64,000 nt of DNA from Antilocapra americana (lineage: Eukaryota; Chordata; Mammalia; Artiodactyla; Antilocapridae), in NCBI GenBank assembly GCA_007570785.1, contig ML661885.1:33426589-33490588 (forward strand), in the 5' to 3' direction. Both the position numbers and the translations under genes were made by a program. Shown in pieces: positions 36,601-47,259 of this stretch (the stretch's first letter is position 1; every line of letters begins with the position of its first letter). The notes under the pieces are model-generated. The model was not told the DNA's origin. It did no database searches and was given only the letters and a program-made list of their open reading frames with translations.

Positions 36601-38630
36601 GGAAGGCATTCCCTTACACTCGGTTAACTTTCTCTATCACCAGTGAGTGGTATGATGTCAACCTCCTCAGTACGCTTCTCTGTAAACAGACACCAGACAC
36701 ATGTCTGTTTATAAAGCGAGTTTAATGAAACCACCATCTAAACTCAGTTTAAAGAAAAAGTCCATTGAGTCTCTATGATGGAGAAACTCTGAGCACTGAG
36801 CCTCATCAACAACACTTTCACAGTTTAGAAATGAAAGGATGCAGAAATATGGGATTAAAGTTAATGATAGTTTAGGATCTGCTAGGGGTGTATTTTTTAG
36901 TAGCAAAAACATTCCTGGGTTCTTGAAATCAGGAAAAATATTCAGTGAATGGCAAAAAAAGAAAAAAAAAATTCTGCTTTATCAACAAACTAGTCCAAAG
37001 AGATTAAGTGTGAGATCCCAAGTACCCTAAGAACAAAGTGTGAAAGATTTTTGAAGTTCCTTGGTGTCCTTTAAAAAGCAGAGAGAGACCAGGAGAGAGC
37101 ACAAGGAGAAAGGAATTAGGAATCTTCTTTGCTTCCAGGGTCTGTTCTTGTCTTATTAACAGTATTAACCAATATTCAGCAGAAGTGATAACTATTAAAA
37201 TTCTTTTTTGTGTGTGAAATGGATTTAGGAGTTCACTAAGCTGAAAAGGATCTCTGGTTTAAAAAATGCCAACAGTGCAATTCAAATGATTAAAATTTTG
37301 GAAAGTAACCTTTGAAGACAGAAGATTGAAAGTGGTCTGTAAATTTAAGGATGACAGTGGCTAATTCTCATCTTTCTACAATGAAAACTCATCAATGATG
37401 AGTTTGTCCTCATGCTGTTGGACTCTTGATAGAAACAGAAAATTGACTGTAAATCAGAATATGGTAGGGGTGAAAGAGATCTTGTTCTAATTTTCTCAAA
37501 ATACTGACAAGGAAAAAGATCCAGAGATGTGTCTAAAACGACCTAGGTGGTGGTAGATCTACTTGGTCTTGTACTTATTTTTGTCTTTAAATATTTTAAA
37601 AGATACTGATGATCTCTAATCTTGAATGTACCCCAAGGCTATAAAGGCAGAGGGTTTATTTAGAGAGGAGTTTGCTGTGTCATGGATTGAATTCCTTTGG
37701 AAGTGCAATGAATTTGGTGTGTGTATGTGTGAGTCTGTGGGAGAAATGGTATTTATGATGCTTGGGGGGTAGTCACTGCAATATCATGTCAAATGCTGGG
37801 CCACTCCCTAAACTGAAATGTTTCCAATCACTTCCAAATTCTGTGACAAAAATCAAAGGTTCTGAAAGCTAAGAAACAAATCTGCTCTAGCCATTATGTG
37901 CTTACCTCTGTTTGTGCCCTGTGGGCCGATCTCAGGGGGTGAATTTTCTTATCTGGGAAATGGGACCAGGGACTTCAACTCAGATTGACTTGGATGTTCT
38001 CAGACATACATAAAATGAATAACACTAAAATTCTTAGCCACATAAATGCTGCTATGTAAAGAGTAATGTCTATAAAAATAGTTATGGATAGGTATTAATG
38101 AAATGATTAATAAATGTGCTATCTTAATAGTCTTATTGTTTCTATATGATTGTTTCAGATCTCCAAACTTCTGAACATCTTAAACTGAAGCCATAGAGAA
38201 ATTTAAATGGTACAAAATGCTAGCATAATAATATGGTACTTGTGGTCATATTTGCAAACATTCCTAAACCCCTGGTTAGCAGTATAAATTCTTATCTTTT
38301 GCCTCGGCAGTAAATTCATTCCTACAGTAATGATTTCAGAACCTAAGATTTCACCAGAATGAAATCGAATAGCATCAAGAGTATGTAGCACTTCGTTAAA
38401 CAGAGTATTCCCTAAACTCAAGGCACCTAAAAGTTCAATTCAGGAGACTGCGAGGGTGGGGGAGGGAGGAGGATTATGAATAAGAAGTGTTTCAGTAAGA
38501 ACTCAACTTCTCTTTGAAGAAGCAAGGCCCTAATTTCTAGAATATTGCAAGCAAGGAATCAAAGGTTTTTGGAAATTTTTCTGGAGGAGACACAAAGTCA
38601 AGAAAGAAGACTTCTAAGGATAAGTAAAGG
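36601..38630. other. Spacer 5' of the CpG island
   Basis: AT-rich, no gene or named repeat. Contains a 21-base palindrome at 37385-37405 and a purine tract near 38453-38475. Confidence 0.4.
37385..37405. repeat. Perfect 10-base inverted repeat with 1-base centre
   Basis: aaactcatca (37385-37394), centre A, then tgatgagttt (37396-37405). Confidence 0.95.
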
Positions 38631-39552
38631 ATTGGAACACCCCTTTCCCTCCCTAAACCGAGGACGCGTTTTAGATTCAGCTGTGCTAAGACGAAAGTGT
38701 AAGAGTATCAGAGCTGTGGCATCTTTCGGGATGAGGCTCAAGTTTAAACTCCGCTTTAGAAACAGCAGTCCTGGCTCAGAGCTCGGAAAGGAAGGTCTAG
38801 GAGAAGCCATCAGTCAGGTCTTCCCGCAGCAAGGTCGGCGCTGAGGTTGGACCAGGCCCCAGAGCACCAGAGTAGACGCCCTGGGGGTGAAGACAGCTGG
38901 GCTGTAGGACCTGCACAGTCTGGGTGGGGGGGGCGGTGCGCCTCCATCTCAGCCAATCTTCAGTTTAGCTACCTACTCCAGGAAAGCGCAGAGGGGACTC
39001 GCCTGGGGTTAGGCTATCTGGAGGCTGTCAGCGCTCTTTAGGACCTCAGGGAAACCCGAGAGATTCTGGCTTTAGGACCCAGGAACTCCCAGGCAGCCCT
39101 GACTTAGTTGCCTTGGACCACAGCACCACCTACTTATAGAAGCATCCCGTGCCCGGGCCCGGCTGCATCTCCATCGGAAAGTGCGCTCGCCATCCCTTCG
39201 CCCGCCCAGGAGCGTTGTGTCCCCCACAGCTCGAAAGGGAGAAATCTTAGCTTAAAAGTGGCTGTGGAGAGAGCTCTGGAAACCGCACAATTGGACACGG
39301 ATCCAGAGTGAGAGCGGGCGTGCCCCTCGCCGGAGGATCGCACTCACCGGCGGGGACGCAGCATCCCAGAGGCTGCGGACCCGCCCGCCCAGCCGCGCTC
39401 CTGCTAGGCGCGGTCAGTCCGGAGGAACCTCCGCACGCTTCGAACCCACCGCGGCCGCCCGCACCCCAGAGCTGCCACACGCTCCCTGCGGCTCTCGGCA
39501 AACTTTCCCCCAGACCACGTGCTAGAGAGGTGTCTCGCTTCCCGATCCCGGG

Positions 39553-39570
39553 ATGGAGAGCCGCGCCTAG
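39553..39570 (+). other. Upstream ORF 1 (MESRA), in the proposed first exon
   Basis: ATG at 39553 with four further codons and a TAG, 21 bases before the proposed donor at 39592. It is relevant only if the first exon is transcribed. It may affect scanning to the RSPO2 start rather than make a useful peptide. Confidence 0.35.
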
Positions 39571-39591
39571 GCACGCCGCACAGCCTGAGAC

Positions 39592-39978
39592 GTAAGTGCT
39601 CACGGTAGGCGACTCGCGCCCGCCACCGTGGCCACAGAGCTTGGGTACCCCACTGCTGTACCGAAGGACCTAAGAGCGCGCCTTTAACCCTGCACCCTCG
39701 GGGACCATGGAGCTCCTTCCTTTTCCCGAAGCGCCCGCGCCACGTCCCTTCCCCGGGGTCTGAGCCTGTGGGTCCGCAGAGGTTGCTAATTCACTGATGG
39801 TAATCACCTTGCTCTCCAAGTTGCCTGCAGCTGTGCGCTTCGGGCTAAGCCGCTCCGCGGCTCGCGCCAGCCGGTGGGTTCGCTTTCCCCCTCCCTTCCC
39901 TCCTTAAATTGGGACGCGTGAAGAGGCAGCTGCCTCCTTGGGCCTCTCTCCACCCGGCTTCTCCTCCTCGTCTCTCAG
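39592..39978 (+). other. RSPO2: Candidate short first intron of RSPO2
   Basis: A strong donor (GAC followed by GTAAGTG) starts at 39592. The next convincing acceptor, with a long pyrimidine tract, ends at 39978. The 387-base interval is GC-rich, as expected inside the CpG island. The upstream exon would end at 39591; its start cannot be read from sequence. The model rests on splice-site quality and position only. Confidence 0.45.
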
Positions 39979-39993
39979 GTTCAAGGCGGAGAG

Positions 39994-40005
39994 ATGCCGA
40001 ACTGA
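39994..40005 (+). other. Upstream ORF 2 (MPN), minimal
   Basis: ATG-CCG-AAC-TGA, 15 bases into the proposed second exon. The -3 base is G (39991), so its context is better than that of the RSPO2 start at 40141. A three-codon ORF permits reinitiation downstream. Confidence 0.5.
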
Positions 40006-40083
40006 CCCGCGCGGCCCCCCTGGCTAGTGGAGGCTCCCCGCTCGGCGTCTTCCCCAGCAGCGCGGTCTGCGCCGGCTCCTCGG

Positions 40084-40110
40084 ATGAGCCCTCCCGCTCC
40101 CCGGCTTTGA
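40084..40110 (+). other. Upstream ORF 3 (MSPPAPRL), 30 bases before the RSPO2 ATG
   Basis: Eight codons and TGA, in frame with RSPO2 (57 bases upstream of 40141) but closed before it. Its -3 base is C and +4 is A, a weak context. The short distance from its stop to the main start would make reinitiation inefficient. Confidence 0.5.
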
Positions 40111-40140
40111 GAGGCGTCTCTCCCCCGCCCGACCGCCCAG

Positions 40141-40234
40141 ATGCAGTTTCGTCTCTTCTCCTTTGCCCTCATCGTCCTGAACTGTATGGATTACGGCCAC
40201 TGCCAAGGCACTCGATGGAGACGCAGTAAGAGAG
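40141..40234 (+). CDS. RSPO2: R-spondin 2, first coding exon (signal peptide and basic N-terminus)
   Basis: RSPO2 is a secreted Wnt agonist. It binds LGR4/5/6 and the ZNRF3/RNF43 ubiquitin ligases, stabilising Frizzled and LRP6 at the cell surface, and acts in limb, lung and hair-follicle development. The exon encodes 31 complete codons plus one base. The protein starts MQFRLFSFAL, has a hydrophobic core at about residues 4-13, a probable signal-peptidase site after Cys21, and a basic cluster (RWRRSKR, residues 25-31). This matches the RSPO2 N-terminus I remember rather than RSPO1, 3 or 4. The exon ends AGAG followed by GTGGGT, a phase-1 donor, as expected for the join to the next RSPO2 exon. 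The full protein is about 243 residues, so only about 13% is here; the cysteine-rich furin-like repeats, TSP1 domain and basic tail lie beyond the window. The start context is weak: C at -3 and C at +4. Confidence 0.93.
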
Positions 40235-40474
40235 GTGGGTTCTTCTCTGCCGGAGCCGCGTGGGGTCGGGGGCGCCGGCGGCGGCACTCGCCCGCGGGCC
40301 CAGGTGGGCAGGGCCGTGCCCTCCACCCGGCCTCTGGGCTCCTCACTTTTCGGGCCCCGAGGCGCTGCCGAGAGCTCGGCCCTTTCTGTCCTCAGGAGGC
40401 GCGGCGAGCCGGGCGTCCCGCGGGCGCTCTGGGCTGAGAGGTGCGGTCCGCACCCACGTTAGCGGTCGAGCTTC

Positions 40475-40675
40475 TACTTCGGAACTCTTCTCTTTAGGTC
40501 TCAGTTTTTTTCTTTTTTTAATCTGGCATCCTTTTTTCCTTGTTCTTCTTTTGTCTTTTTCTCTTTTTAGTCCTCTCAACTATCTCCTCTGCACCTCATC
40601 TTTCTCTATCTTCGCCACGCACGTGCGCCCCAAACCCTGTCCCCAGATGGTTTTCGACACGGCCTACCTACATAC

Positions 40676-40728
<53 letters not shown>

Positions 40729-42770
40729 TGCGCGCGCGGGTGGGCCAGAAAGCGCGAGCGAGAGGGTTGAGGAGGGGTACCAAGTCATTGTGGAGGATCT
40801 GCATTTCCAGGAAAAGAGCAATACTGTCTTCCTTCGTACCCTAAGACGAGGTGGGAGGACGCACTGAACTTGGTACACTGAGCAGGAACTCGTGCGCAGG
40901 TTGTTTTGGGGGAACGCTCGCTGGCAGAATGATGTTTTGGGGGACAGGCCCGACTTTGCCCTCTGCGTTTGCTTCCCTCACAAGCAGCTATTTCTAAGGT
41001 TCCTGGCCTCGGTGCCACTCACTTGTGGCTTTTTAGCCGCCCCTCCCTCTCCACCACCTGTGTGCGCTGCCGGAAGGCCAGTGGAAGCCTCTAGAAAGGT
41101 TTCAGAGAGCTAGCTTCCCCGAAGATTAAGTGCGCTCGTGTTTGAGTCCTGCTGCGGCTGCAGCTAATGTAACTTCGTTTTAGGGGAAGGGCTGCTAAAC
41201 ACAATTAAGTCTCCTGAAGGATTTAAACAAACCACAACACTCCCACCGCCAACACACACGCTCACCTTGCACTACTGCCTCGCGGAAGGTGGACAGCAGC
41301 TCCCCAGGGCTTATCCATCTTGGACTTCTGCGCAGTTAGAATTTGTCCTGAGGTTGACAGATTTGGATTTTTCTGGGATGTGAACGGCTCGCTCGACCTG
41401 TGATGTGGGTTGTTTCTAACTCGCTTTATGGAATCTTCAGTCCTGCATCCAGATTTTGGAGAGAGCTTTTTGCGCCCTTATTTTTCCAAAGCTTTTTAGG
41501 ACGTCGTTAAGCTGTTCTCACCTACCCGCAGGGCTGAATGTTGGCGGGCCTGAGGGCAGAGCCCAGGACAGCTGGTCGTGTGCGATTTCCACCGCCTCCG
41601 CTTTGCAGTTGACACCATGGAGCTGTGCTTAAAAAGGACACCCCTTTCTCTAACCCCTGGTTCTCTTACTCTTGGTCTCTCCTTTCTGACATTTGGGAAA
41701 TGCTTATCTTCACAAGTTTTTCTGAGTAAATACATAAGGGAGGAATTTCTTTCCAGAGGCCGTGAAAATTTGATGTTATGGCTTGCAAAAGTCCCTTTCC
41801 ATCACCTTCACCTCCCCTTTCCTTTCTCCAACCCAGTATTTTCTTTCCAGGTATCATTTGATAGAGCTGGCAAGTTTTGATTACACTGTGGTCACAGTGT
41901 TTGGAGAGGTTCCCCCCACCCTCCTCCTCATAAATAGGGGGTTGCAGTCTATTTGATTGAATAGACTAATGTTCAACATACGGAAAGAGCTGAAACTCCT
42001 TGCCAAATTCTTGTTTATTAAATGACTTGCTAATTCAGCGATGTCTTTCTGATCCACACTGCTTGTTGCACTGTGGTTGAGTGGGGAGGAATAGAGCTTG
42101 TTGCTTTAGTAGAACTTAACACAGAGATGCTCTTTGGTGGAGCATGGCTTTACAGCACCCCGGCGGCCAGAAGCGATACTGCATGCTTGTATTTGCAGTG
42201 CCATCTCCAAAGTTCTGCCTGTGCCTCCTTAAGTATCTGATGTAAAACCTATTTGTTTCAAAGCTGCTTTAGCAAAATCTCTCCGCAATTACTGTTACAT
42301 CCCCAAGGGCTGACCTTTAGAAACCCAATTCTAAAGTGTGCAGCTTTTGCCACAGTAGTAACTTTTGCCAGACAAACCTTTCAATTTAATAAAATTCAAA
42401 TGCTTTCAAGCTACATAAAAATTAGTAAGGTTGTAAAGGGAAAAAAAAAAAAATTCAAAGTGTGTGTGTGTTTCCCTTAACAGATGTCCCTTCCCAAACC
42501 TCAAGCTGCTGGCTAAAATAACTTCGGTCCTTAAAAGTGACCACACTATCTGTGCCAACAAAAGGCATACTGTGTTTTTAATTAAAAGTGGAACTACTTA
42601 AAGGGCTGGCTAGACAGTGTAGGGTGATAGTAGCTTTTCTGCTTTGCGAGGAAGCTTAAGGGTTGCATTGTGAAAGTATTGAAATGAATAGAGATCTAAC
42701 CTAGGTTGTGTGAATTGTCTGTCTTCACAGGCTTAAGCTGGTTTTAATTGATCTCATGTCCGCTGATTGA
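40475..42770. other. RSPO2: Proximal RSPO2 intron, mostly repeat-free
   Basis: A pyrimidine-rich tract (40495-40615), the TG microsatellite, then moderately GC-rich DNA to about 41400. No interspersed repeat recognised. Lack of repeats close to a developmental gene suggests constrained noncoding sequence, but I cannot test conservation here. Confidence 0.4.
40679..40726 (+). repeat. (TG)24 microsatellite followed by a CG run
   Basis: Uninterrupted TG from 40679 to 40726, then TCTG and CGCGCGCG to 40738. It lies 445 bases inside the RSPO2 intron. Alternating purine-pyrimidine DNA of this kind can adopt Z-DNA and is likely length-polymorphic. Confidence 0.97.
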
Positions 42771-42777
42771 TCATACA

Positions 42778-42805
42778 CCAATTGTTGGGCATACCAAACA
42801 ATTGG
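42778..42805. promoter_or_regulatory. Inverted pair of SOX-like sites
   Basis: ccaattgtt (42778-42786) and aacaattgg (42797-42805) are a perfect 9-base inverted repeat with a 10-base spacer. Each arm holds ATTGTT/AACAAT, the SOX core, and an E-box-like CAATTG. Confidence 0.35.
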
Positions 42806-45380
42806 CTTTCCCAAAGGAGATTGATTTAAATTAGTTCCTTGGTGAATGCTTGAGTACTAGCCAAATCATGTCAGTAGTGACAATTGACATGCTGGAGCCT
42901 ATTGTGGTACCAACATTTCCCCTTTTCCCTTTGTTTTGGATGGTGGCAGTTAAGTATTACTTTCTAGGAAGAAAAGTGATTAGTACCATAAAAAAAGGTG
43001 CTGTGGCTTAGAAGATGGGTTATTTTCTTGACTTTGTGCTGTGATGTAGGCAGCAGTGATACCAGGATTGGTTAGGCTAATGCCTGGGATCCGATTCTTT
43101 TCCTTTTTTTCATATTCCATCTGCAAATAATCAAACCTTCACTGTGGAGCATTCTCAGAACTCCTTTGGCATTATGTTTAGTCTGCTCTATGATCTCAGA
43201 TGCTCTATAATATCATTTTCTTAATGAAATAAAATTCTTGGCAGAGATCAGATAATTTAGTCAGTTAAAATCAATTGCATCCAGTCGAGAATAGAGAGCA
43301 AATAATATCGTTTAACTCTATGCTTTATTTCAAAATATGGCCAGAGGATTAGAGACTCGAATATCAGATAAAACTTCTTAAGGGGAGACCATCATAAACA
43401 ACACTAGCCACCTACGAGTCTTTTGTCTGCTTATTTAGAAAACAAAACCAGACAGTCGAAATGCATTTGATAGTGACTGCTGGGGCCTGGCAGCAATATA
43501 TTCGAAAGTGAGGCACAAATACAATAGTGTGAATGGATTTCTTCTAGAGGGAGACACATGCCGCTGTTTTGAAAAGCTGATTGACAACTCGTGTTTTGTC
43601 TGCGCAGTAACAGTCAAAACTCATTGGCCCTCTCACTCTCCAGTCCCTTTTGAAAAACATAGTCATTATTAGCTACTGTTAACCCCTATAGCCTGCATCT
43701 ATCTTGGGCCCTCTTATGATTTGTTTGCATGGTAAACTGAGTTATTCAATTTGTATTATTTGGGGGGTTGGTTGTAAGTCACATTTCAGGCTGAATTACT
43801 GAAAAGTGGATAGTCATCATGACTTTATTATGGTATTCCTAAGGATTTCTTGAGTTTAGTATGTAGTGATTTCATTTTATATATCTTTCATTCTATTGAT
43901 ATGCCCGGTCACAAATTTATCAGGGATTTATGAAAACTTCTTCATGAAACTCTTGAAAGCAGCAAGGCTCCCAGACATGTAATTGTGTTTCTGGTGGTCT
44001 GATGGCAGGGGGCGCGGTCTGACAAGGGTTTCCTGCTGTAGCCTTTTCCCTACTGAAGCTTCAGCTTCTCCCTCCATAACCGCTCATTTTCCTATGATTA
44101 GACTTGGCTTCTTCCATGAAACAAATGTTTATCACAAATAGTGTGGTATGTTTCTGGCAACTTCGGTTTAAAAAAAAAAAAACAAACTCATGATTTCTCT
44201 TAAAACTTGTAGCATTGAATTAATTTGTATTTTTAAAAATTGAATGAAAAGATGTGGAGATATTTACAAGTTTCACAAGTACTTTTAATGATACTTATTT
44301 CTCACAGTATTTTTTGAAAATAAAAATGGCACATGGAACATATTAACCTACTCTTAAAAGCTTCAAAATACATTTTGTATGCTTGCTTTTTTAAGTTTCA
44401 GAGTGCTTCAGAAAAGCTTGGTGTGATGTTTAACTTTGTAGCATAAATACATTCTTTCTTTTCTTCTGTTGTTAATGGGCTTTTCTTTCAACATAATTCT
44501 GAGTTTTTCTGGCTAGTATCTTACCAATGCACAGAGGTTAGAAAGTTGCCATGTCCCAACCAACATCTTACTCTGGTCCTGAAATTTGAAAGTGATTAAG
44601 AATAGGTGACATTTTGTCAGGCCTCCACTTAATTCTGGCTTCATTAACTGTTTATAAATTCAACTTGGGTAGAATCCAGTGTTTGCAGAAATCACAAGTT
44701 GGAAATGACACTTCTAATTTCTTAATGAACAGCCACCTCTTGATTTATTTCAGAGACTAACTGACCAGTTTATAGATTATCCCGGCCACTTTTTACCTCT
44801 TTTCTCCCAACTGACTGCCGTTTGAACCATTTTTTTTTTTCCCCTGGAAATAGGCACTCTTATACCTCTCAGGTTCAGGAAATAGATGTCAAATCACTCG
44901 ACATGATATTTCAGAACCACCCTGCTAAAAGGAGGTAGTAAGCTCAAAATTTTCTTTTTTCAAAATGTGATGTTCGTTCCCTTCCCCCTCCATTATCTGC
45001 CACAATCAAGCCTTGACCATTAGAGAGAGTGTTGCATGTCATCTTTGTAAGTTTTCACATTTTGAGCTGGAATGCATATGGAAGGCACTTATTAATAAAG
45101 TACATAAATAATATATATGATAAGGGAGGCATGTCTATTACCTGCTTATACGTGTGTGTATATGTAGGTATGTGGAAGGGGGACAGTATGACCATGGATG
45201 GTTGGCTTTTTGTAACTAAAAGGGACTTTTCCTCATCTTTCCCATTTTTCGTCTTGTTCTCAGGAGCAGGAAAGGGCCCAGAGGAAAGCTGAAGGTGAGG
45301 GTTGAGGGCTCAGAGAGGGAATGGGTAAGGACACAGTGTTCTTGTCTTTCCAAGGCCCCCCTCGCCTGTCCTTCTCTCCT
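42806..45380. other. Repeat-poor intron sequence
   Basis: No named repeat recognised. Contains a CTCF-like site at 44002-44016 and an A run near 44170. Confidence 0.4.
44002..44016 (+). promoter_or_regulatory. CTCF-like motif
   Basis: atggcagggggcgcg contains the AGGGGGCGC core of CTCF sites, with a poor 5' half. Confidence 0.3.
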
Positions 45381-45389
45381 CTAGAACCT

Positions 45390-46740
45390 TTGTGTATGAG
45401 TCACCCTCTTTTCAAGCATGCTGCTATCCCCCTTGTCCTATAATTTCCTTCTTTCTCATATTTCTTTCCAACCTTTTGCTTCATTTCAGCCCTTCTCTTG
45501 TCTGGCCTCGTGATCCTCTTGCATCCACTCACCCTTCAGTCGGTCACAGCCTGGCTCCTCCCTCTGCTTTATGGGAAGGGCTTTCTTCGTGGTCATCCAT
45601 GCTCAATACTCTCAATACCAACTCCACCTATGTTCCCGTCCTCCTGTCACTAACAGGATCACTCCTTTCCAAGGTTTGTTTGTGTGTTTTCCTTAGGCTC
45701 TAGTTGTGCCTCCCATATTCTGTGCATTTTTCTTCTTTGGTCTCCTCACTCAGAGTCGGGGTAGGCTAGTATTTCCTTACTTTTTCCTCTTTCCCTTAGA
45801 GGATTTTGTCCATCCTTGTATGCTCAACTGCTTTTTCAGCTCTATCCCCGAATTTTTTGAGCTTCAGGTTATATTACTCTCTGATATTCCAGCTACTGCA
45901 CCCTCATATGGAGACAGATACTCCATTCCATGCACACTAAACTTGACAACTCATTCCCTCTTCCATGCTCTTCCCCAAATACGTTCCTCCAGTTGTGTTC
46001 CTTTTCCTGTTCATGGGTTTCTGTGTGTTAAGGCTGGAAGCCTCACTCCAGTCTCTGACTTTCCTGTTGTGTCTATTACGGTTCACGCAGTCTTAGTGGG
46101 TATTAGAAATGTTGTTTACGTCTACCCCATACTGTCCATTCCCAAAGGTATTTCCTAGTTCAGATCCTCACTCACTCTTGATGTCTCATCATCCCCTTCT
46201 TCCTCACTCCATCCTTTACAATGCTGCCACACTGAATTTTTCTCAATGTGATTCACAGAGCTGAGCATGTTACTTCTTTGCTAATAAACTTCCAACCTCC
46301 CAGGTCTCCATGTTGACTTAAGAATAAGTTCCAGCTTCTTTCACTTTACATTCAAGGCACTCCACCATCTGACCACGGCCTTTTCCTTACCTTTCACCAC
46401 CATGAAAGTAGTACTCGAAAGTGATACTAAATTATTTCATTTTCAACCATGCCATTATGTTTTCATGCTTTGTGGTATTGAGCATGCGGTGGTGCCCAGC
46501 TAAATAAAACGTCACTGCCTCCATGAAGCCGTCCTGGACTTTTCCCTAAAAGCTCGCTTAGCTTTTCATGCTACTCCTAAAGGGCTCTCATTTTACCCTT
46601 ATTCTGGTTACTTTGCCATGTGTCATCTTTACTATATATTAAGCTCCTTTAGGGCAGAACTTTGGCACATTCATCTTACTACTCCTCAAACCAGGCCAGA
46701 TAGAGTGCTTCCTCCACAAGTTGTGCCTGAACAAAAAAGT
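45390..46740 (+). mobile_element. LINE L2, extended copy
   Basis: From about 46180 the L2 blocks run in order: agctgagcatgttacttctt, acattcaaggcactccacca, tccatgaagccgtcctggac, ttaagctcctttagggcaga and a final agagtgcttcctcc. The pyrimidine-rich stretch 45390-46180 is probably its upstream part, which also accounts for the 150-codon frame at 45706-46158. Confidence 0.7.
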
Positions 46741-46802
46741 CATTGCGGTTTTGTTGTTTGCCCTTAAAATAATGCTAATGACTTAATGAGAAATGTTTTT
46801 CT

Positions 46803-47243
46803 CGTCTTTTTTTTTTCAGCTTTCAACTTTTTATTTTGTATGGGGTATAGCCGATTAACAATGTTGTCATAGTTTTAGGTGAACAATGAAGGGACTCAGC
46901 CTTACATATACATGTGTCCATTCTCCCCCAACTCCCCCCATCCAGGCTGCTACATGACATTGAGCAGAGTTACCTGTGCTTTACAGTAGGTCCTTGTTGG
47001 TTATCCATTCAAAATAAAGCAGTGTGTACATGTCCATCCCAGACTCCCTAACTGTCCCTTCCCCCCAGAAACTGTAAGTTCGTTCTCGAAGTCTGTGACT
47101 CTCCTTCTGTTTTATAAGTTCATTTGTGTCATTTCTTCTTAGACTCCATGTATAAGGAATTTTATGCAGTGTATCTCCTTCTCTGTCTGACCTCACTCAG
47201 TATGACAATCTCTAGGTCCACCCATGTTGCTGCAAACGGCGTT
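46803..47243 (-). mobile_element. 5'-truncated ruminant L1, reverse strand, with TSD
   Basis: Starts with a T run (the poly-A tail in reverse) and continues through ctttttattttgtatggggt, gattaacaatgttgtcatag, gtcctcttgttgg-type blocks and atctctaggtccacccatgt. The flanks repeat agaaatgtttttct at 46789-46802 and 47245-47256 plus the following bases. Confidence 0.92.
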
Positions 47244-47259
47244 AGAAATGTTTTTCTTT

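Larger units (their letters stand above)
39979..40140 (+). other. RSPO2: RSPO2 5' untranslated part of the ATG-containing exon (candidate)
   Basis: A pyrimidine-rich tract (about 39946-39976) leads into an AG at 39977-39978, a good acceptor. The sequence from 39979 would be leader of the exon carrying the RSPO2 start. It is GC-rich and contains two short upstream ORFs. If transcription instead starts inside this stretch, for example below the TTAAAT at about 39904, there is no upstream exon and this is simply the leader. Confidence 0.55.
39130..40470. promoter_or_regulatory. RSPO2: CpG island and probable RSPO2 promoter
   Basis: This is the densest CpG and GC block in the window, inside otherwise AT-rich DNA, and it brackets the first RSPO2 coding exon. 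It contains several GC boxes and an E-box CACGTG at 39516-39521. I see no convincing TATA box near the proposed first exon, which suggests a CpG-type promoter with dispersed starts. Somewhat raised GC extends from about 38640 to 41100. Confidence 0.8.

Noticed and set aside
39247..39603. 118-codon reverse frame in the CpG island
   Set aside because: GC-rich DNA has few stops; the composition is Ala/Gly/Pro-rich and there is no evidence for an antisense gene.
40260..40844. 194-codon forward frame, the longest in the window
   Set aside because: It runs from GC-rich intron into the TG microsatellite, encoding a Cys-Val run. CpG islands and simple repeats lack stops, and it begins inside the RSPO2 intron with no splice support.
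45706..46158. 150-codon forward frame
   Set aside because: Lies in pyrimidine-rich sequence that grades into an L2 LINE. No domain and no codon bias suggesting a gene.
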